Below, piece after piece: positions 54,267 to 61,875 of a stretch of DNA of 64,000 nucleotides; within the stretch, counting starts at the first letter, position 1; every line of letters begins with the position of its first letter. Position numbers and translations under genes: made by a program. Source of the DNA: Albidovulum sp. (lineage in GTDB: Bacteria; Pseudomonadota; Alphaproteobacteria; Rhodobacterales; Rhodobacteraceae); NCBI GenBank assembly GCA_030837825.1, contig JAUQYB010000084.1:19111-83110 (forward strand). The letters are read 5' to 3'. A model generated the notes under the pieces. The model had not been told where the DNA came from, made no database searches, and saw only the letters and a list, made by a program, of their open reading frames with translations.

Positions 54267-55340
54267 CTACGCCCGGCCGAACTGCCGCAGGATCACCCTG
54301 AGAAGCGCGGTGAACGCAAGCGCCCAGGCCGCGAGCGCGATCCAGGTGAAGATGTCGGGCACCGGCATGAGAAACCCGAACCCCGGCGCGAAATCGAGCC
54401 CCAGCGCGTCGATCATCGTATGGGTCGACACCGCATACATGCCCAGGGGAAAGACCGCGCCCCAGTAGAGCGGATCGTAGACCAGCGGAAACCGCCGGTA
54501 GACATGGCGCCAGATGCCGAGGATCACCAGCATCGGAATCCACCAGGTGCCGGTCGCCCAGTAGAAGACGGTGTAGCCCTTGAGGAACGGCAGGATCGAG
54601 GCAAGGAACGGCGCATCGCCCGCATTCAGCATCAGCCGCGATCCCGCCAGCGTGGAAATCGCCATCGCCCCCATGTTGATCCAGTAGGGCGGCGACAGAT
54701 CCCCCGGCGAGAAGCGGAAGAACGTGTAGCGGTAGAAGATCAGCGACATCATCCAGATGTAGAGCATGCCGCCCCAGAGCCACATCGAGAGCGCGAGGAA
54801 GTTCAGCTCGATCCGGTGCGGCTGGCCGACCCGTGCGGCCAGGATCGCCCCCAGGACCGCGATCGACTGGGTGGCCACGACCGCCAGAAGCCAGGCCCCG
54901 CTCAGTCCCTTCTCGAGCGTGGGCTTCTCCTCCTTGACCGTCAGCGCCGTGAAGATCGCGTAGGTCAGCACCAGCCAGAGCGCCACCGACAGGAACCACA
55001 GCGTGAAGGCCACCGCGACCCGGCCCGTCAGGATCACCACCTGGGCGCCAAGCACGTTGGTCGCGGCGACGAAGGTGAAGAACCCCGGGCCGCGCAGGTG
55101 GTCGGTGAGATCGGCGAAGAAGGCGCGGGGGAAGCGGACCGCGCGCAGCAGGTTCAGCGCCCAGAGCGTGGCATAGGCCACGATGTTGATCGCGAAGATG
55201 CCCCGCGCGAGCCAGGGCATCCCCATCTGTTCGGCCGCGAGCGAGACGATGCCCGTGGCCATGACCATGCCGAAATAGGCCGGTGCCAGCGTCTCGACCC
55301 CGGCCAGAACCGGCCTGCGGCCGATCGCTTGCGTCTGCAT
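54267..55340 (-). CDS. TDT/SLAC1 family transporter
   Basis: A 357-residue protein with about ten transmembrane helices (VETLAPAYFGMVMATGIVSLAA at the start, then FFTFVAATNVLGAQVVILTG and LNFLALSMWLWGGMLYIWMM). This is the tellurite-resistance/dicarboxylate transporter (TDT) family, related to SLAC1 anion channels. It probably moves a small anion (sulfite, malate or chloride). ATG at 55340 is preferred because AAAGG lies 9-10 nt upstream; a GTG at 55358 is possible. It is divergent from fdxA. Confidence 0.88.
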   Translation of the reverse strand: MQTQAIGRRPVLAGVETLAPAYFGMVMATGIVSLAAEQMGMPWLARGIFAINIVAYATLWALNLLRAVRFPRAFFADLTDHLRGPGFFTFVAATNVLGAQVVILTGRVAVAFTLWFLSVALWLVLTYAIFTALTVKEEKPTLEKGLSGAWLLAVVATQSIAVLGAILAARVGQPHRIELNFLALSMWLWGGMLYIWMMSLIFYRYTFFRFSPGDLSPPYWINMGAMAISTLAGSRLMLNAGDAPFLASILPFLKGYTVFYWATGTWWIPMLVILGIWRHVYRRFPLVYDPLYWGAVFPLGMYAVSTHTMIDALGLDFAPGFGFLMPVPDIFTWIALAAWALAFTALLRVILRQFGRA

Positions 55341-55473
55341 CGGTTCCAGCCTTTCCACTGTCCCGGCGCGCGTTCCGGACGAAGTCTAGCATGGCGCGGC
55401 CGGCGGGAAAGCACCTGCGCGGAGGGTCTGCGCGATTCGTTGTCGCGCCCCCCGGGGGAAGGGCATTCTTGTC

Positions 55474-55502
55474 TTGCACCTTCCGGGCTGCGAAAATAAC
55501 TA
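55474..55502 (+). promoter_or_regulatory. fdxA promoter
   Basis: TTGCAC (55474-55479), a 17-bp spacer and TAACTA (55497-55502), about 52 bp before the fdxA ATG. The -10 ends in A rather than T, as in the tRNA-His promoter of this window. Confidence 0.5.
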
Positions 55503-55553
55503 CGGGCCGAAGCCTCGCTTGGCCCGCGCGAAGACCGCCGGAAGGACCACTCC

Positions 55554-55892
55554 ATGACCTATGTCGTGACCGACAACTGCATCGCCTGCAAATACACCGA
55601 CTGCGTCGAGGTCTGCCCCGTGGACTGTTTCTACGAAGGCGAGAACATGCTGGTGATCCACCCGGACGAATGCATCGACTGTGGGGTGTGCGAGCCGGAA
55701 TGCCCGGCCGATGCGATCCGCCCCGATACCGAGCCCGCGATGGACAGTTGGGTGGAGTTCAACCGGAGATACGCCGAACAATGGCCGGTGATCACCCAGC
55801 GCAAGGACCCTCTGCCCGAGGCCGCGGACCGCGACGGCGAGACCGGCAAGCTCGCCAAGTATTTCTCCGAGACCGCCGGGCCGGGCGACTGA
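55554..55892 (+). CDS. fdxA: 7Fe-type ferredoxin FdxA
   Basis: A 112-residue ferredoxin with one [3Fe-4S] and one [4Fe-4S] cluster. Cysteines 9, 12, 17, 21 and 25 ([17 protein letters not shown]) and 40, 43, 46 and 50 ([11 protein letters not shown]) are present in the classic FdxA spacing. The C-terminal extension ([19 protein letters not shown]) is typical of the alphaproteobacterial form. It carries electrons in the cytoplasm. The helicase-S4-fdxA-carD neighbourhood is common in the group. Confidence 0.96.
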   Translation: MTYVVTDNCIACKYTDCVEVCPVDCFYEGENMLVIHPDECIDCGVCEPECPADAIRPDTEPAMDSWVEFNRRYAEQWPVITQRKDPLPEAADRDGETGKLAKYFSETAGPGD

Positions 55893-55957
55893 CCGGGCGA
55901 CGGGGCCGGCGGGGGCGCTATACTGGCGGCGCGCGACGAAACGCGCGATTCGGCTCC

Positions 55958-55987
55958 GGTCGATTCGCTGCCTGCGGCGAATCGACC
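55958..55987 (+). promoter_or_regulatory. 11-bp inverted repeat between fdxA and carD
   Basis: GGTCGATTCGC (55958-55968) and GCGAATCGACC (55977-55987) form a perfect stem with an 8-nt loop, 66 bp after fdxA. It may terminate the fdxA message or be a regulatory site upstream of the carD promoter. Its core CGATTCG/CGAATCG also occurs in the rpoD leader. Confidence 0.4.
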
Positions 55988-56081
55988 CGGAACGGGTCGT
56001 GCAAGGAGAAAATCCAGGGCTTTTCGGCTGTTTTCCCCCGGCCGGCAGAGGGGAAGCAGGTCGATGCTGCGTCGCGGCTCT

Positions 56082-56109
56082 TTGAAAACCGCGCGGATTT
56101 TGCTATATT
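56082..56109 (+). promoter_or_regulatory. carD promoter
   Basis: TTGAAA (56082-56087), a 16-bp spacer and TATATT (56104-56109) form the best sigma-70 promoter match in the window, with T at the last -10 position. The leader to the carD ATG is about 150 nt (56116-56266), and nothing else coding is seen in the 374-bp gap. In Rhodobacter sphaeroides, CarD is reported to repress its own promoter, whose -10 has this T. Confidence 0.6.
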
Positions 56110-56266
56110 GATTTCAGAAATGACGGGTAACTCTGCGCGTCAGGCTGCTTCACTCGGCAGTCACGGGGGTACTGGGTGACAACGAAGGCGTGGAACGGAG
56201 GCTTACGGGCCCCCGCGCATCTTTGTCGCCGTGGCGCTTGCAGAGGCGATGCGAGGAACGCCACGA

Positions 56267-56776
56267 ATGACCAAGACGAAAAAATCCGATTTCCGCCCGA
56301 ACGACTTTGTCGTCTATCCCGCGCATGGTGTGGGCCGGATCATGGCGGTCGAGGAACAGGAAATCGCCGGGTTCAAGCTCGAGCTGTTCGTCATCACCTT
56401 CGAGAAGGACAAGATGACGCTGCGCGTGCCCACCCACAAGGCGAGCGAGATCGGCATGCGCCAGCTCTCCTCGCCCGACCTGGTGACCAAGGCGCTCGAC
56501 ACGCTGAAGGGCAAGGCCAAGGTCAAGCGCGCGATGTGGTCGCGCCGAGCCCAGGAATACGAGCAGAAGATCAACTCGGGCGACCTGATGGCGATCGCCG
56601 AGGTGGTGCGCGACCTGCACCGCAGCGACGACCAGCGCGAGCAGTCCTATTCCGAACGCCAGCTCTACGAGGCCGCGCTCGACCGGCTGACCCGCGAGGT
56701 CGCCGCCGTCGCCGGCGTCGACGAGGCCGGGGCGCAGAAGAAGGTGGACGACGTCCTCCTGTCCCGCGCCGCCTGA
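56267..56776 (+). CDS. carD: CarD family transcriptional regulator
   Basis: A 169-residue RNA polymerase-binding regulator. The N-terminal Tudor-like RNAP interaction domain is DFRPNDFVVYPAHGVGRIMAVEEQEIAGFKLELFVI. The C-terminal helical DNA-binding domain includes MWSRRAQEYEQKINSGDLMAIAEVVRDLHR. It stabilises the open complex at many promoters, including rRNA. The ATG at 56267 follows GAGGAACG and gives MTKTKKSDFRPND; upstream in-frame codons are discarded. A strong terminator follows. Confidence 0.95.
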   Translation: MTKTKKSDFRPNDFVVYPAHGVGRIMAVEEQEIAGFKLELFVITFEKDKMTLRVPTHKASEIGMRQLSSPDLVTKALDTLKGKAKVKRAMWSRRAQEYEQKINSGDLMAIAEVVRDLHRSDDQREQSYSERQLYEAALDRLTREVAAVAGVDEAGAQKKVDDVLLSRAA

Positions 56777-56801
56777 TCCGGGGCCGGTCTGACCGAAATG
56801 C

Positions 56802-56835
56802 GAACCGCGGCGCCCCGGCGCCGCGGTTCTGCTTT
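56802..56835 (+). terminator. carD terminator
   Basis: A near-perfect hairpin GAACCGCGGCGC ... GCGCCGCGGTTC (56802-56829) followed by TGCTTT, 26 bp after the carD stop. Stem and position fit a Rho-independent terminator with a weak T-tract. Confidence 0.65.
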
Positions 56836-56878
56836 GCCCAGCCCTCTGCTTTGGTCAGCCTTCTGCTTTGGTCAGCCT
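56828..56878. repeat. three tandem 17-bp repeats
   Basis: Unit TCTGCTTTGGTCAGCCT occurs at 56845-56861 and 56862-56878 (identical). A third, changed copy TCTGCTTTGCCCAGCCC lies at 56828-56844, starting in the arm of the carD terminator. The last copy contains the stop codon of the convergent EI24 gene (56872-56874). Confidence 0.9.
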
Positions 56879-57573
56879 GCGGCCCGGTCGCCGTTCAGGC
56901 GGTGAAACAGGTGGGTGAAGGTGGCGGCACCGAGCACCGGCACCAGAAGGTTGACCAGCGGCAGCGAAAGCGGCGCCGCCATCAGAAGGCCCGCCGCGAA
57001 GATTTGCCCGCCGTGCCGGCGCCTGAGCGCCGCAGCGCCCTCGCAGCCCAGCCGCCGCATCGCCGCCATCTGGAAATACTCGCGCCCGAGCAGGTAGCCG
57101 TTGACCGCCCAGAAGACCAGGGGCGCGAAGGGCCCGGACAGCACGTAGAGCACCAGCGCCAGAAGGTTGGCGACAAGGATCACGCCGAGGAAGCGCAGGC
57201 TTTCGGCGATCGCTTCGCCCCAGGGCTGCGGATGCGCCAGCGGCAGGCCGGGATAGTGCCGCGCCTCCACCGCGCCGGCGACGCTCTCGAGCAGGAGGCC
57301 GGTGAAGGCCGAGGCCACCGGCACCATCAGGAAGACCGAGAGCCCCAGCATGAGCAGGAGCGAGCCCCAGCTCAGCAGGCTGTCCACCCAGCTCACCTCG
57401 CCGATCCAGGGCAGGGTGAAGCTGTCCGGCACGAACCAGCCGATCAGCCCCGCCAGCACCCCGTAGACCCCGGCCAGAAGTCCCAGCGACAGCAGCACGC
57501 CCAGGGCCACGACCCTGAGGAATCTCCGGTCGTGCAACTGGCCGAGCGCCTTGAGGAAATCGCCGAGGATCAA
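56872..57573 (-). CDS. EI24 domain membrane protein (CysZ-like)
   Basis: A 233-residue membrane protein of the EI24/CysZ family with four to six helices (VVALGVLLSLGLLAGVYGVL, SWGSLLLMLGLSVFLMVPVA, LGVILVANLLALVLYVLSGP) and the family strings VLAGLIGWFV and FWAVNGYLLGREYFQMAAMR. CysZ supports sulfate uptake; the role here is unproven. It starts with TTG at 57573, 6 nt after GGGAG and 3 bp after the nitroreductase stop, so it is probably co-transcribed with that gene. Confidence 0.8.
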   Translation of the reverse strand: MILGDFLKALGQLHDRRFLRVVALGVLLSLGLLAGVYGVLAGLIGWFVPDSFTLPWIGEVSWVDSLLSWGSLLLMLGLSVFLMVPVASAFTGLLLESVAGAVEARHYPGLPLAHPQPWGEAIAESLRFLGVILVANLLALVLYVLSGPFAPLVFWAVNGYLLGREYFQMAAMRRLGCEGAAALRRRHGGQIFAAGLLMAAPLSLPLVNLLVPVLGAATFTHLFHRLNGDRAAG

Positions 57574-57576
57574 GCC

Positions 57577-58155
57577 CTACTCCCGCAGCCAGGTGGTGAT
57601 CGCCGCAACGTCGGGGCGCGGCCGCTCCGGCGGCGCCGAGGCGGCGGTGCCGATGTGGATGAGGCCGGCGACGCGCTCGCCTTCGGCCAGACCCAGCGCA
57701 CCTCGCGCGAAGTCCGGGTCGTGCACATGCCAGCCGGTCAGCCAGCAGGCATCCCAGCCCGAGGCGAGGGCGGCGTTGAGCAGCGTCAGGCAGACCGCGC
57801 CCGCCGACAGCACCTGTTCGATCTCCGGCGCCTTGTCGGCCGGACGCGGCACCATCACCACGGCCACGATCAGGCTGGCGTCGGCGAATTGCGCGACGTC
57901 CTTGTCGAGCCGGTCCGGCGCGACCCCCACCTCTTCGCCCCGGGCGCGGGCAAGGCCGGCAAGCCGGGTCAGCGCCGGCCTTTCCAGCACGAGGAACCGC
58001 CAGGGTTCAAGCTTGCCGTGGTCGGGCACCCGCGCGGCGGCGGTCAGGAGCGGCATCAGCTCCGCCTCCGTCGGCACCGGCGGCCTCAGAAGCCGGGCCG
58101 GGCGCGACCGGCGGGAAAGGAAGAACTCCATCGCGGCGGGGTTCGGGGTGGCCAT
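57577..58155 (-). CDS. nitroreductase family protein
   Basis: A 192-residue FMN-dependent oxidoreductase. N-terminal SRRSRPARLLRPPVPTEAEL (FMN phosphate-binding arginines), then VPDHGKLEPWRFLVL, and AVCLTLLNAALASGWDACWLTGW with GLIHIGTAASAPPERPRPDV at the C-terminus. This is the compact YdjA-like subgroup. ATG at 58155 with GGAG 5-6 nt upstream. The physiological substrate is unknown. Confidence 0.88.
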   Translation of the reverse strand: MATPNPAAMEFFLSRRSRPARLLRPPVPTEAELMPLLTAAARVPDHGKLEPWRFLVLERPALTRLAGLARARGEEVGVAPDRLDKDVAQFADASLIVAVVMVPRPADKAPEIEQVLSAGAVCLTLLNAALASGWDACWLTGWHVHDPDFARGALGLAEGERVAGLIHIGTAASAPPERPRPDVAAITTWLRE

Positions 58156-58396
58156 GTGCGCTCCTGTCCTGCTGTGCCGGGCGATCATGCCCATCCCGCG
58201 GCCGGGCGCAAGGCTGGCCCGGGGCGGCACGCGCCAGAGCCGGCCCGCCCGCATCAAGATGGCCGGCGATCCGGAAAAGGGGGCGACGCCCGATCCGCAT
58301 TCCGTTGGCGCGGGCCGGGTGCTCTGCGGGCAGGCCAGGGCGGGTCGGCTGCAAGCCCCGCTTCAAGGGGACCGGAACAGGCGCTAGGATGCGGCC

Positions 58397-58645
58397 ATGA
58401 CCGACCTTTCGCATCTTGCCCGCCCCGGCGCCGAGATCGCCGTGCGCGTCACGCCCAGGGCCTCGCGCAACGCCGTCGTGGTCGAGGCGGGGGCGATCCG
58501 GGTCTATGTCACGGTGGTGCCCGAAGGCGGCAGGGCGACGGCGGCGGTGGTGAAGCTTCTCGCCCGCGCGCTCGGCGTGGCGAAATCCCGCCTCACCCTG
58601 ATCCGGGGCGAAACTGCGCGCGACAAGCTCTTCCGGCTGGACTAG
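58397..58645 (+). CDS. DUF167 family protein (YggU-like)
   Basis: An 82-residue DUF167 protein: EIAVRVTPRASRNAVVVEAG, VYVTVVPEGGRATAAVVKLLARALGVAKSRLTLIRGETARDKLFRLD. The family is conserved from bacteria to humans and its function is unknown. Its TAG stop lies inside a CTAG shared with the convergent nitrile hydratase accessory gene. Confidence 0.9.
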   Translation: MTDLSHLARPGAEIAVRVTPRASRNAVVVEAGAIRVYVTVVPEGGRATAAVVKLLARALGVAKSRLTLIRGETARDKLFRLD

Positions 58646-58959
58646 TCCGCAAGCCGCACCGGCTTCCCGTGCGGCGTGGCGAGATAGGCCGCCTTCCACG
58701 CGGCCCTGGTCCGCGCCGCCTCGGCGGCGGGGGCATGGCCCTGCGCATCGAGGAAGCGCTCCAGCGTCTCCAGCCAGGCATCGTAGTAGTCGCCGCTGCC
58801 GTCCTGGGCCCGTCCGGCCCCGCGCCGCTTCAGCGTGGCGCCGAAGGCTTCGGTCCATTCCCGCCAGCCGAAATGCCCCGCCTCGTTCAGCGCCACCGTC
58901 AGCGCGAAGAGCTGCGCCTGCCAGGGCTCGTCGAAGCGCGAGGGGGCGGGGGCGCTCAT
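58642..58959 (-). CDS. nitrile hydratase accessory/activator protein
   Basis: A 105-residue protein of the nitrile hydratase activator type: PWQAQLFALTVALNEAGHFGWREWTEAFGATLKRRG and DYYDAWLETLERFLDAQG. It resembles the N-terminal part of the beta subunit and helps load cobalt into the alpha subunit. Its ATG overlaps the beta-subunit stop (ATGA). It is the last gene of nthA-nthB-activator. Confidence 0.9.
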   Translation of the reverse strand: MSAPAPSRFDEPWQAQLFALTVALNEAGHFGWREWTEAFGATLKRRGAGRAQDGSGDYYDAWLETLERFLDAQGHAPAAEAARTRAAWKAAYLATPHGKPVRLAD

Positions 58960-59627
58960 GCCCGCTCCAGATAGCTTTGCCAGAGGTCGAGCGTCACCTC
59001 GTCGCCCGCCGCCTCGGCCTCGCCCCAGAGGTCCTCGGCCCGGAAGGCCACGGTGTAGAGCGGCTCGGGGCATTCGCCGAGCCGATGGGCGTTGGTGTCG
59101 GGCAGGACATGCGCGCCGTGGCTCAGCACGATCCGCCCGGCTTGGCCGGCGGCATAGGCGGGCAGCCGCGTGTGGCCGCCGGGGACGCGGGCGTTGCGCG
59201 CGGGCAGGCGGGTCCGCACCCGGTCGCCCACCGCGAAGGCGGGCGCCGCGCCGGGCCGGGCATAGGGCGTGCCGCGGGCCAGCGCCGGCGCCACCGATCC
59301 GGCGCGGAAGAGCCTCGGGTGCGGCGCGGCGGGGGCGGCCTCGCCCGCGGCAAGCTCCGCCTCGCTGACCAGCCCCTCGGCCACCAGAAGATCGGCAAGC
59401 GCCGCGATCCACTTCTCGTAATAGGAGAACCGCGCATAGTCCTTCGGCGCCAGCCGTTCGCGGGCGTGGCGCGAGGCGTCGATCGTCCAGGCGCCGAGCC
59501 CGCCCGCGGCGAGCGTCAGGGCCAGCGCGCTGCGGTGCCAGTCCTCGGCGAAGGGCACGATGCCCTGCGGCTCGGGCGCCACCGGCCCGTCGCCCCAGCG
59601 CCCGCCCATGTCGTGCAGGCGGGTCAC
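58956..59627 (-). CDS. nthB: nitrile hydratase subunit beta
   Basis: A 223-residue beta subunit: N-terminal [17 protein letters not shown], then [28 protein letters not shown], and the SH3-like C-terminal domain [37 protein letters not shown] ending [14 protein letters not shown]. With subunit alpha it hydrates nitriles to amides. It starts with GTG, overlapping the alpha stop by 4 nt. Confidence 0.95.
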   Translation of the reverse strand: MTRLHDMGGRWGDGPVAPEPQGIVPFAEDWHRSALALTLAAGGLGAWTIDASRHARERLAPKDYARFSYYEKWIAALADLLVAEGLVSEAELAAGEAAPAAPHPRLFRAGSVAPALARGTPYARPGAAPAFAVGDRVRTRLPARNARVPGGHTRLPAYAAGQAGRIVLSHGAHVLPDTNAHRLGECPEPLYTVAFRAEDLWGEAEAAGDEVTLDLWQSYLERA

Positions 59628-60253
59628 CGGTCCTGCCCCTTCGGCCGCCCGGGCAGCCCGGTGCCGATCATCGAATCGCGGGTGACGAGCGCGGCCAGCG
59701 CGGCCTCGTCCAGGCCCTCCGTCCCCTCGGGGCGCATCGGGATCACCAGATATCGCACCTCCGCCGTCGAATCCCAGACCCGCACCGCCTGGCCCTCGGG
59801 CAGCGTCACGCCGAACTCCGCCAGGACCTTCCGCGGCTCGCGCACCGTGCGGGCGCGGTAGGCGTCGGACTTGTACCAGGCCGGCGGGAGCCCGAGAAGC
59901 GGCCAGGGGTAGCAGGAGCAGAGCGTGCAGACGACCATGTTGTGCACCTCGGGCGTGTTCTCCACCGCCACGACATGCTCGCCCTGCCGGCCGGAGATGC
60001 CGAGTTCGGCCACGGCCGCGCTCGCATCGCCGAGAAGCCGCTCGCGGAAGCCGGGGTCGGCCCAGGCCTTCGCCACCACCGCCGCGCCGAGATGGGGCCC
60101 CACCTTCCGCTCGTAGGTGTCGAGGATCGCGTCCATCGCCGCCGGATCGACGAGACCCTTCGCGACAAGGATGGTCTCCAGCGCCTTCACCCTCAGCGCC
60201 GGCTCCGGCGGCAGGAGCGCGTGGGAATGGGCATGGTCGTGATCGTGCGGCAT
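59624..60253 (-). CDS. nthA: nitrile hydratase subunit alpha, cobalt type
   Basis: A 209-residue catalytic subunit. The metal site is VCTLCSCY (Cys109, Thr110, Cys112, Ser113, Cys114); Thr at the second position marks the cobalt class, while the iron class has Ser. The N-terminus has seven histidines among its first eleven residues or so ([12 protein letters not shown]), possibly for metal. No amidase gene follows, so amide breakdown must be coded elsewhere. ATG at 60253; the ribosome-binding site is weak. Confidence 0.95.
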   Translation of the reverse strand: MPHDHDHAHSHALLPPEPALRVKALETILVAKGLVDPAAMDAILDTYERKVGPHLGAAVVAKAWADPGFRERLLGDASAAVAELGISGRQGEHVVAVENTPEVHNMVVCTLCSCYPWPLLGLPPAWYKSDAYRARTVREPRKVLAEFGVTLPEGQAVRVWDSTAEVRYLVIPMRPEGTEGLDEAALAALVTRDSMIGTGLPGRPKGQDR

Positions 60254-60572
60254 GGCGAAAGCATGGCCCCGCGGGCGAGTGCTGTCCAGCGCCGATTCCG
60301 CCGCCGGCAGCCGGCCGCCGCGCCTCAGGTCCGCCGCCCTGCGGGGGAAGGGGCCGCGGACGGGGCGCGCGCGCGGCAGGGGCGGCAGGGCAGGGGCGGC
60401 AGGGCAGGGACGGCAGGGCAGGGGCGGCAGGGCAGGGGGAGCCGATGAATCGCTTGACGGCGCCGGCCGATGGCCGTAAACGGCGCGGACGGAATTCGGG
60501 GCCCCGCCACGGCGGCGCCTCTCTGCTTTACCCCATCGCCGGGCCGAAGCCCAAGCTGTGAAGGAAGAACCC
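60254..60572. other. 319-bp divergent gap between nthA and rpmB
   Basis: This gap must hold the promoters for nthA (minus) and rpmB (plus). It is very GC-rich. Besides the 14-bp tandem array nothing coding is seen; no convincing promoter for nthA was found. A short AT-richer patch (CGATGAATCGCTTGACGG, 60443-60460) carries a TTGACG that could be the rpmB -35, with a -10-like AAACGG 17 bp on that is poor. Confidence 0.4.
60375..60439. repeat. 14-bp tandem repeat array
   Basis: Four complete copies of GGCAGGGCAGGGGC (60384-60397, 60398-60411, 60412-60425, 60426-60439) with one or no changes, preceded by a partial copy (60375-60383). The array lies in the divergent gap upstream of nthA. The runs of G could form G-quadruplexes. 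Confidence 0.9.
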
Positions 60573-60860
60573 ATGTCGCGTGTCTGCGAACTGACCGGTA
60601 AGGGCCCGATGTCGGGCAACAACGTGAGCCACGCGAACAACAAGACGCGCCGCCGGTTCCTGCCGAACCTGAACGAGGTGACGCTGATCTCCGACGCCCT
60701 CGGCCAGTCCTACACGCTGCGCATCTCGGCCGCGGCGCTGCGCTCGGTCGATCACCGCGGCGGGCTTGACGCCTTCCTTGCCAAGGCCAAGGACGACGAG
60801 CTTTCGACCCGCGCGCTGAAGATCAAGAAGGACATTGCGAAGGCCCGCGCCGCCGCCTGA
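60573..60860 (+). CDS. rpmB: 50S ribosomal protein L28
   Basis: A 95-residue L28: [33 protein letters not shown], then [26 protein letters not shown] and a basic C-terminus. The length is the longer alphaproteobacterial form. GAAGGA precedes the ATG. It is monocistronic with a strong terminator; rpmG is not adjacent. Confidence 0.98.
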   Translation: MSRVCELTGKGPMSGNNVSHANNKTRRRFLPNLNEVTLISDALGQSYTLRISAAALRSVDHRGGLDAFLAKAKDDELSTRALKIKKDIAKARAAA

Positions 60861-60883
60861 CCGGCCCGCCCGCGACGCATCCG

Positions 60884-60913
60884 AAGGCCCCGCCCCGGCG
60901 GGGCCTTTCGTTT
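60884..60913 (+). terminator. rpmB terminator
   Basis: Hairpin AAGGCCCCGC cccg GCGGGGCCTT (60884-60907) followed by TCGTTT, 23 bp after the rpmB stop: a typical Rho-independent terminator. Confidence 0.85.
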
Positions 60914-61006
60914 GCCGGACGCCGGAGTCCTGTCCGGGGCTTGTGCAACGGGATGGCCACCGGTGCAGGTTCCGGCCGGACGGACCTGCCACGACGCGAA
61001 GCGCAG

Positions 61007-61273
61007 TCACTCCGCCCGCCGCGCCGGGATGAACGACATCACGTTCGCCTCCGACGGCACCTCCGCGTCGCCGATACTCCATCCAAACCAGTCGCGAAGC
61101 ACCGCTTCCGAGGGCTCGCGGGACAGCAGCCCGGCGGTTTCGGACACGTCATCCGCATCGACCGGCACCCAGGGCGCGCCCGGCTCGATCTGGGCACGCG
61201 GGAAGAGCGCCCCGGACGGTTCCTCGAACAGGGCGGCAGGGCGGCCGTCCCAACTGGGGCTGCGCGAGGGCTG
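61007..61273 (-). pseudogene. remnant coding sequence, C-terminal fragment of an unknown protein
   Basis: On the minus strand a frame reads about 88 codons from an in-frame TGA (61271-61273) to the TGA at 61007-61009. Its codon use is normal, and it encodes a protein-like C-terminus (for example VLRDWFGWSIGDAEVP and ANVMSFIPARR). There is no ATG near the start and no matching N-terminal part upstream in any frame, so it looks like a decayed gene; a short GTG-started gene cannot be excluded. Family not recognised. The rest of the 623-bp gap (60861-61483) holds the rpmB terminator and a small hairpin CGGTGCC/GGCACCG (61298-61320). Confidence 0.45.
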
Positions 61274-61483
61274 TCAACGGTTTCCCCCCGGAGTGACCGG
61301 TGCCGGTGCGCCGGGCACCGCTCCGCATCCCGGACACGACGGGGGCACCGAGCTTCGGACGGTTGCCGCTGCCGGCCGCCGCCCGGCAAACGCGGATGCG
61401 TCGAGCCGCGTTGCCGGCTGCATCCGGCCCTTCGCCTTGCACGGGGGCTTTCCTTGGCTTGCGGCCGCGCCTAGAAAGGGTGC

Positions 61484-61840
61484 ATGCGTGCCCCCTCGCT
61501 CCGCAGCCTGATTGCCCTCGTCCTTGCCGTCTCGCTGACGGCGATGGGTCTGGCCGCGGCTTCGGCGCGGGGCCAGACCAGAGCCGAGGGGCGGGTCATG
61601 GTGCTCTGCTCGGGCGGCGGCCTGGTCCAGGTCACGCTCGACGAGGACGGCAGCCCGACCGGCGAAACCCACCTCTGCCCCGATCTCGCGGCCTCGCTCC
61701 TTGCCAGCGTCCAGTTGGCCCTGCCCGAGGTCGCGCGGCCCGTGACCTTTGCCGAGGCGCTAGAAGCCGAAACCGCCAGCCATTCCACCTTCCCGGCCCG
61801 CGCCATCTCGCGCGCCCGCGGCCCTCCGGTTCTGGCCTGA
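61484..61840 (+). CDS. secreted protein of unknown function beside the copper chaperone gene
   Basis: A 118-residue protein with an N-terminal signal sequence (LRSLIALVLAVSLTAMGLAAASA) and a short mature part with GRVMVLCSGGGLVQVTLDEDGSPTGETHLCPDLAASLL. The two cysteines (VLC, HLCPD) recall small proteins of copper-trafficking loci. It lies 35 bp upstream of the PCu(A)C gene, so the two are probably co-transcribed. A role in periplasmic copper handling is inferred from context. Confidence 0.65.
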   Translation: MRAPSLRSLIALVLAVSLTAMGLAAASARGQTRAEGRVMVLCSGGGLVQVTLDEDGSPTGETHLCPDLAASLLASVQLALPEVARPVTFAEALEAETASHSTFPARAISRARGPPVLA

Positions 61841-61875
61841 TCCGACAGCAGACCAGAACCCAAAGGAGATTACCG

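Noticed and set aside
60912..61511. Plus-strand frames in the rpmB-copper gap
   Set aside because: No ribosome-binding site or domain; composition fits the antisense of the minus-strand fragment.
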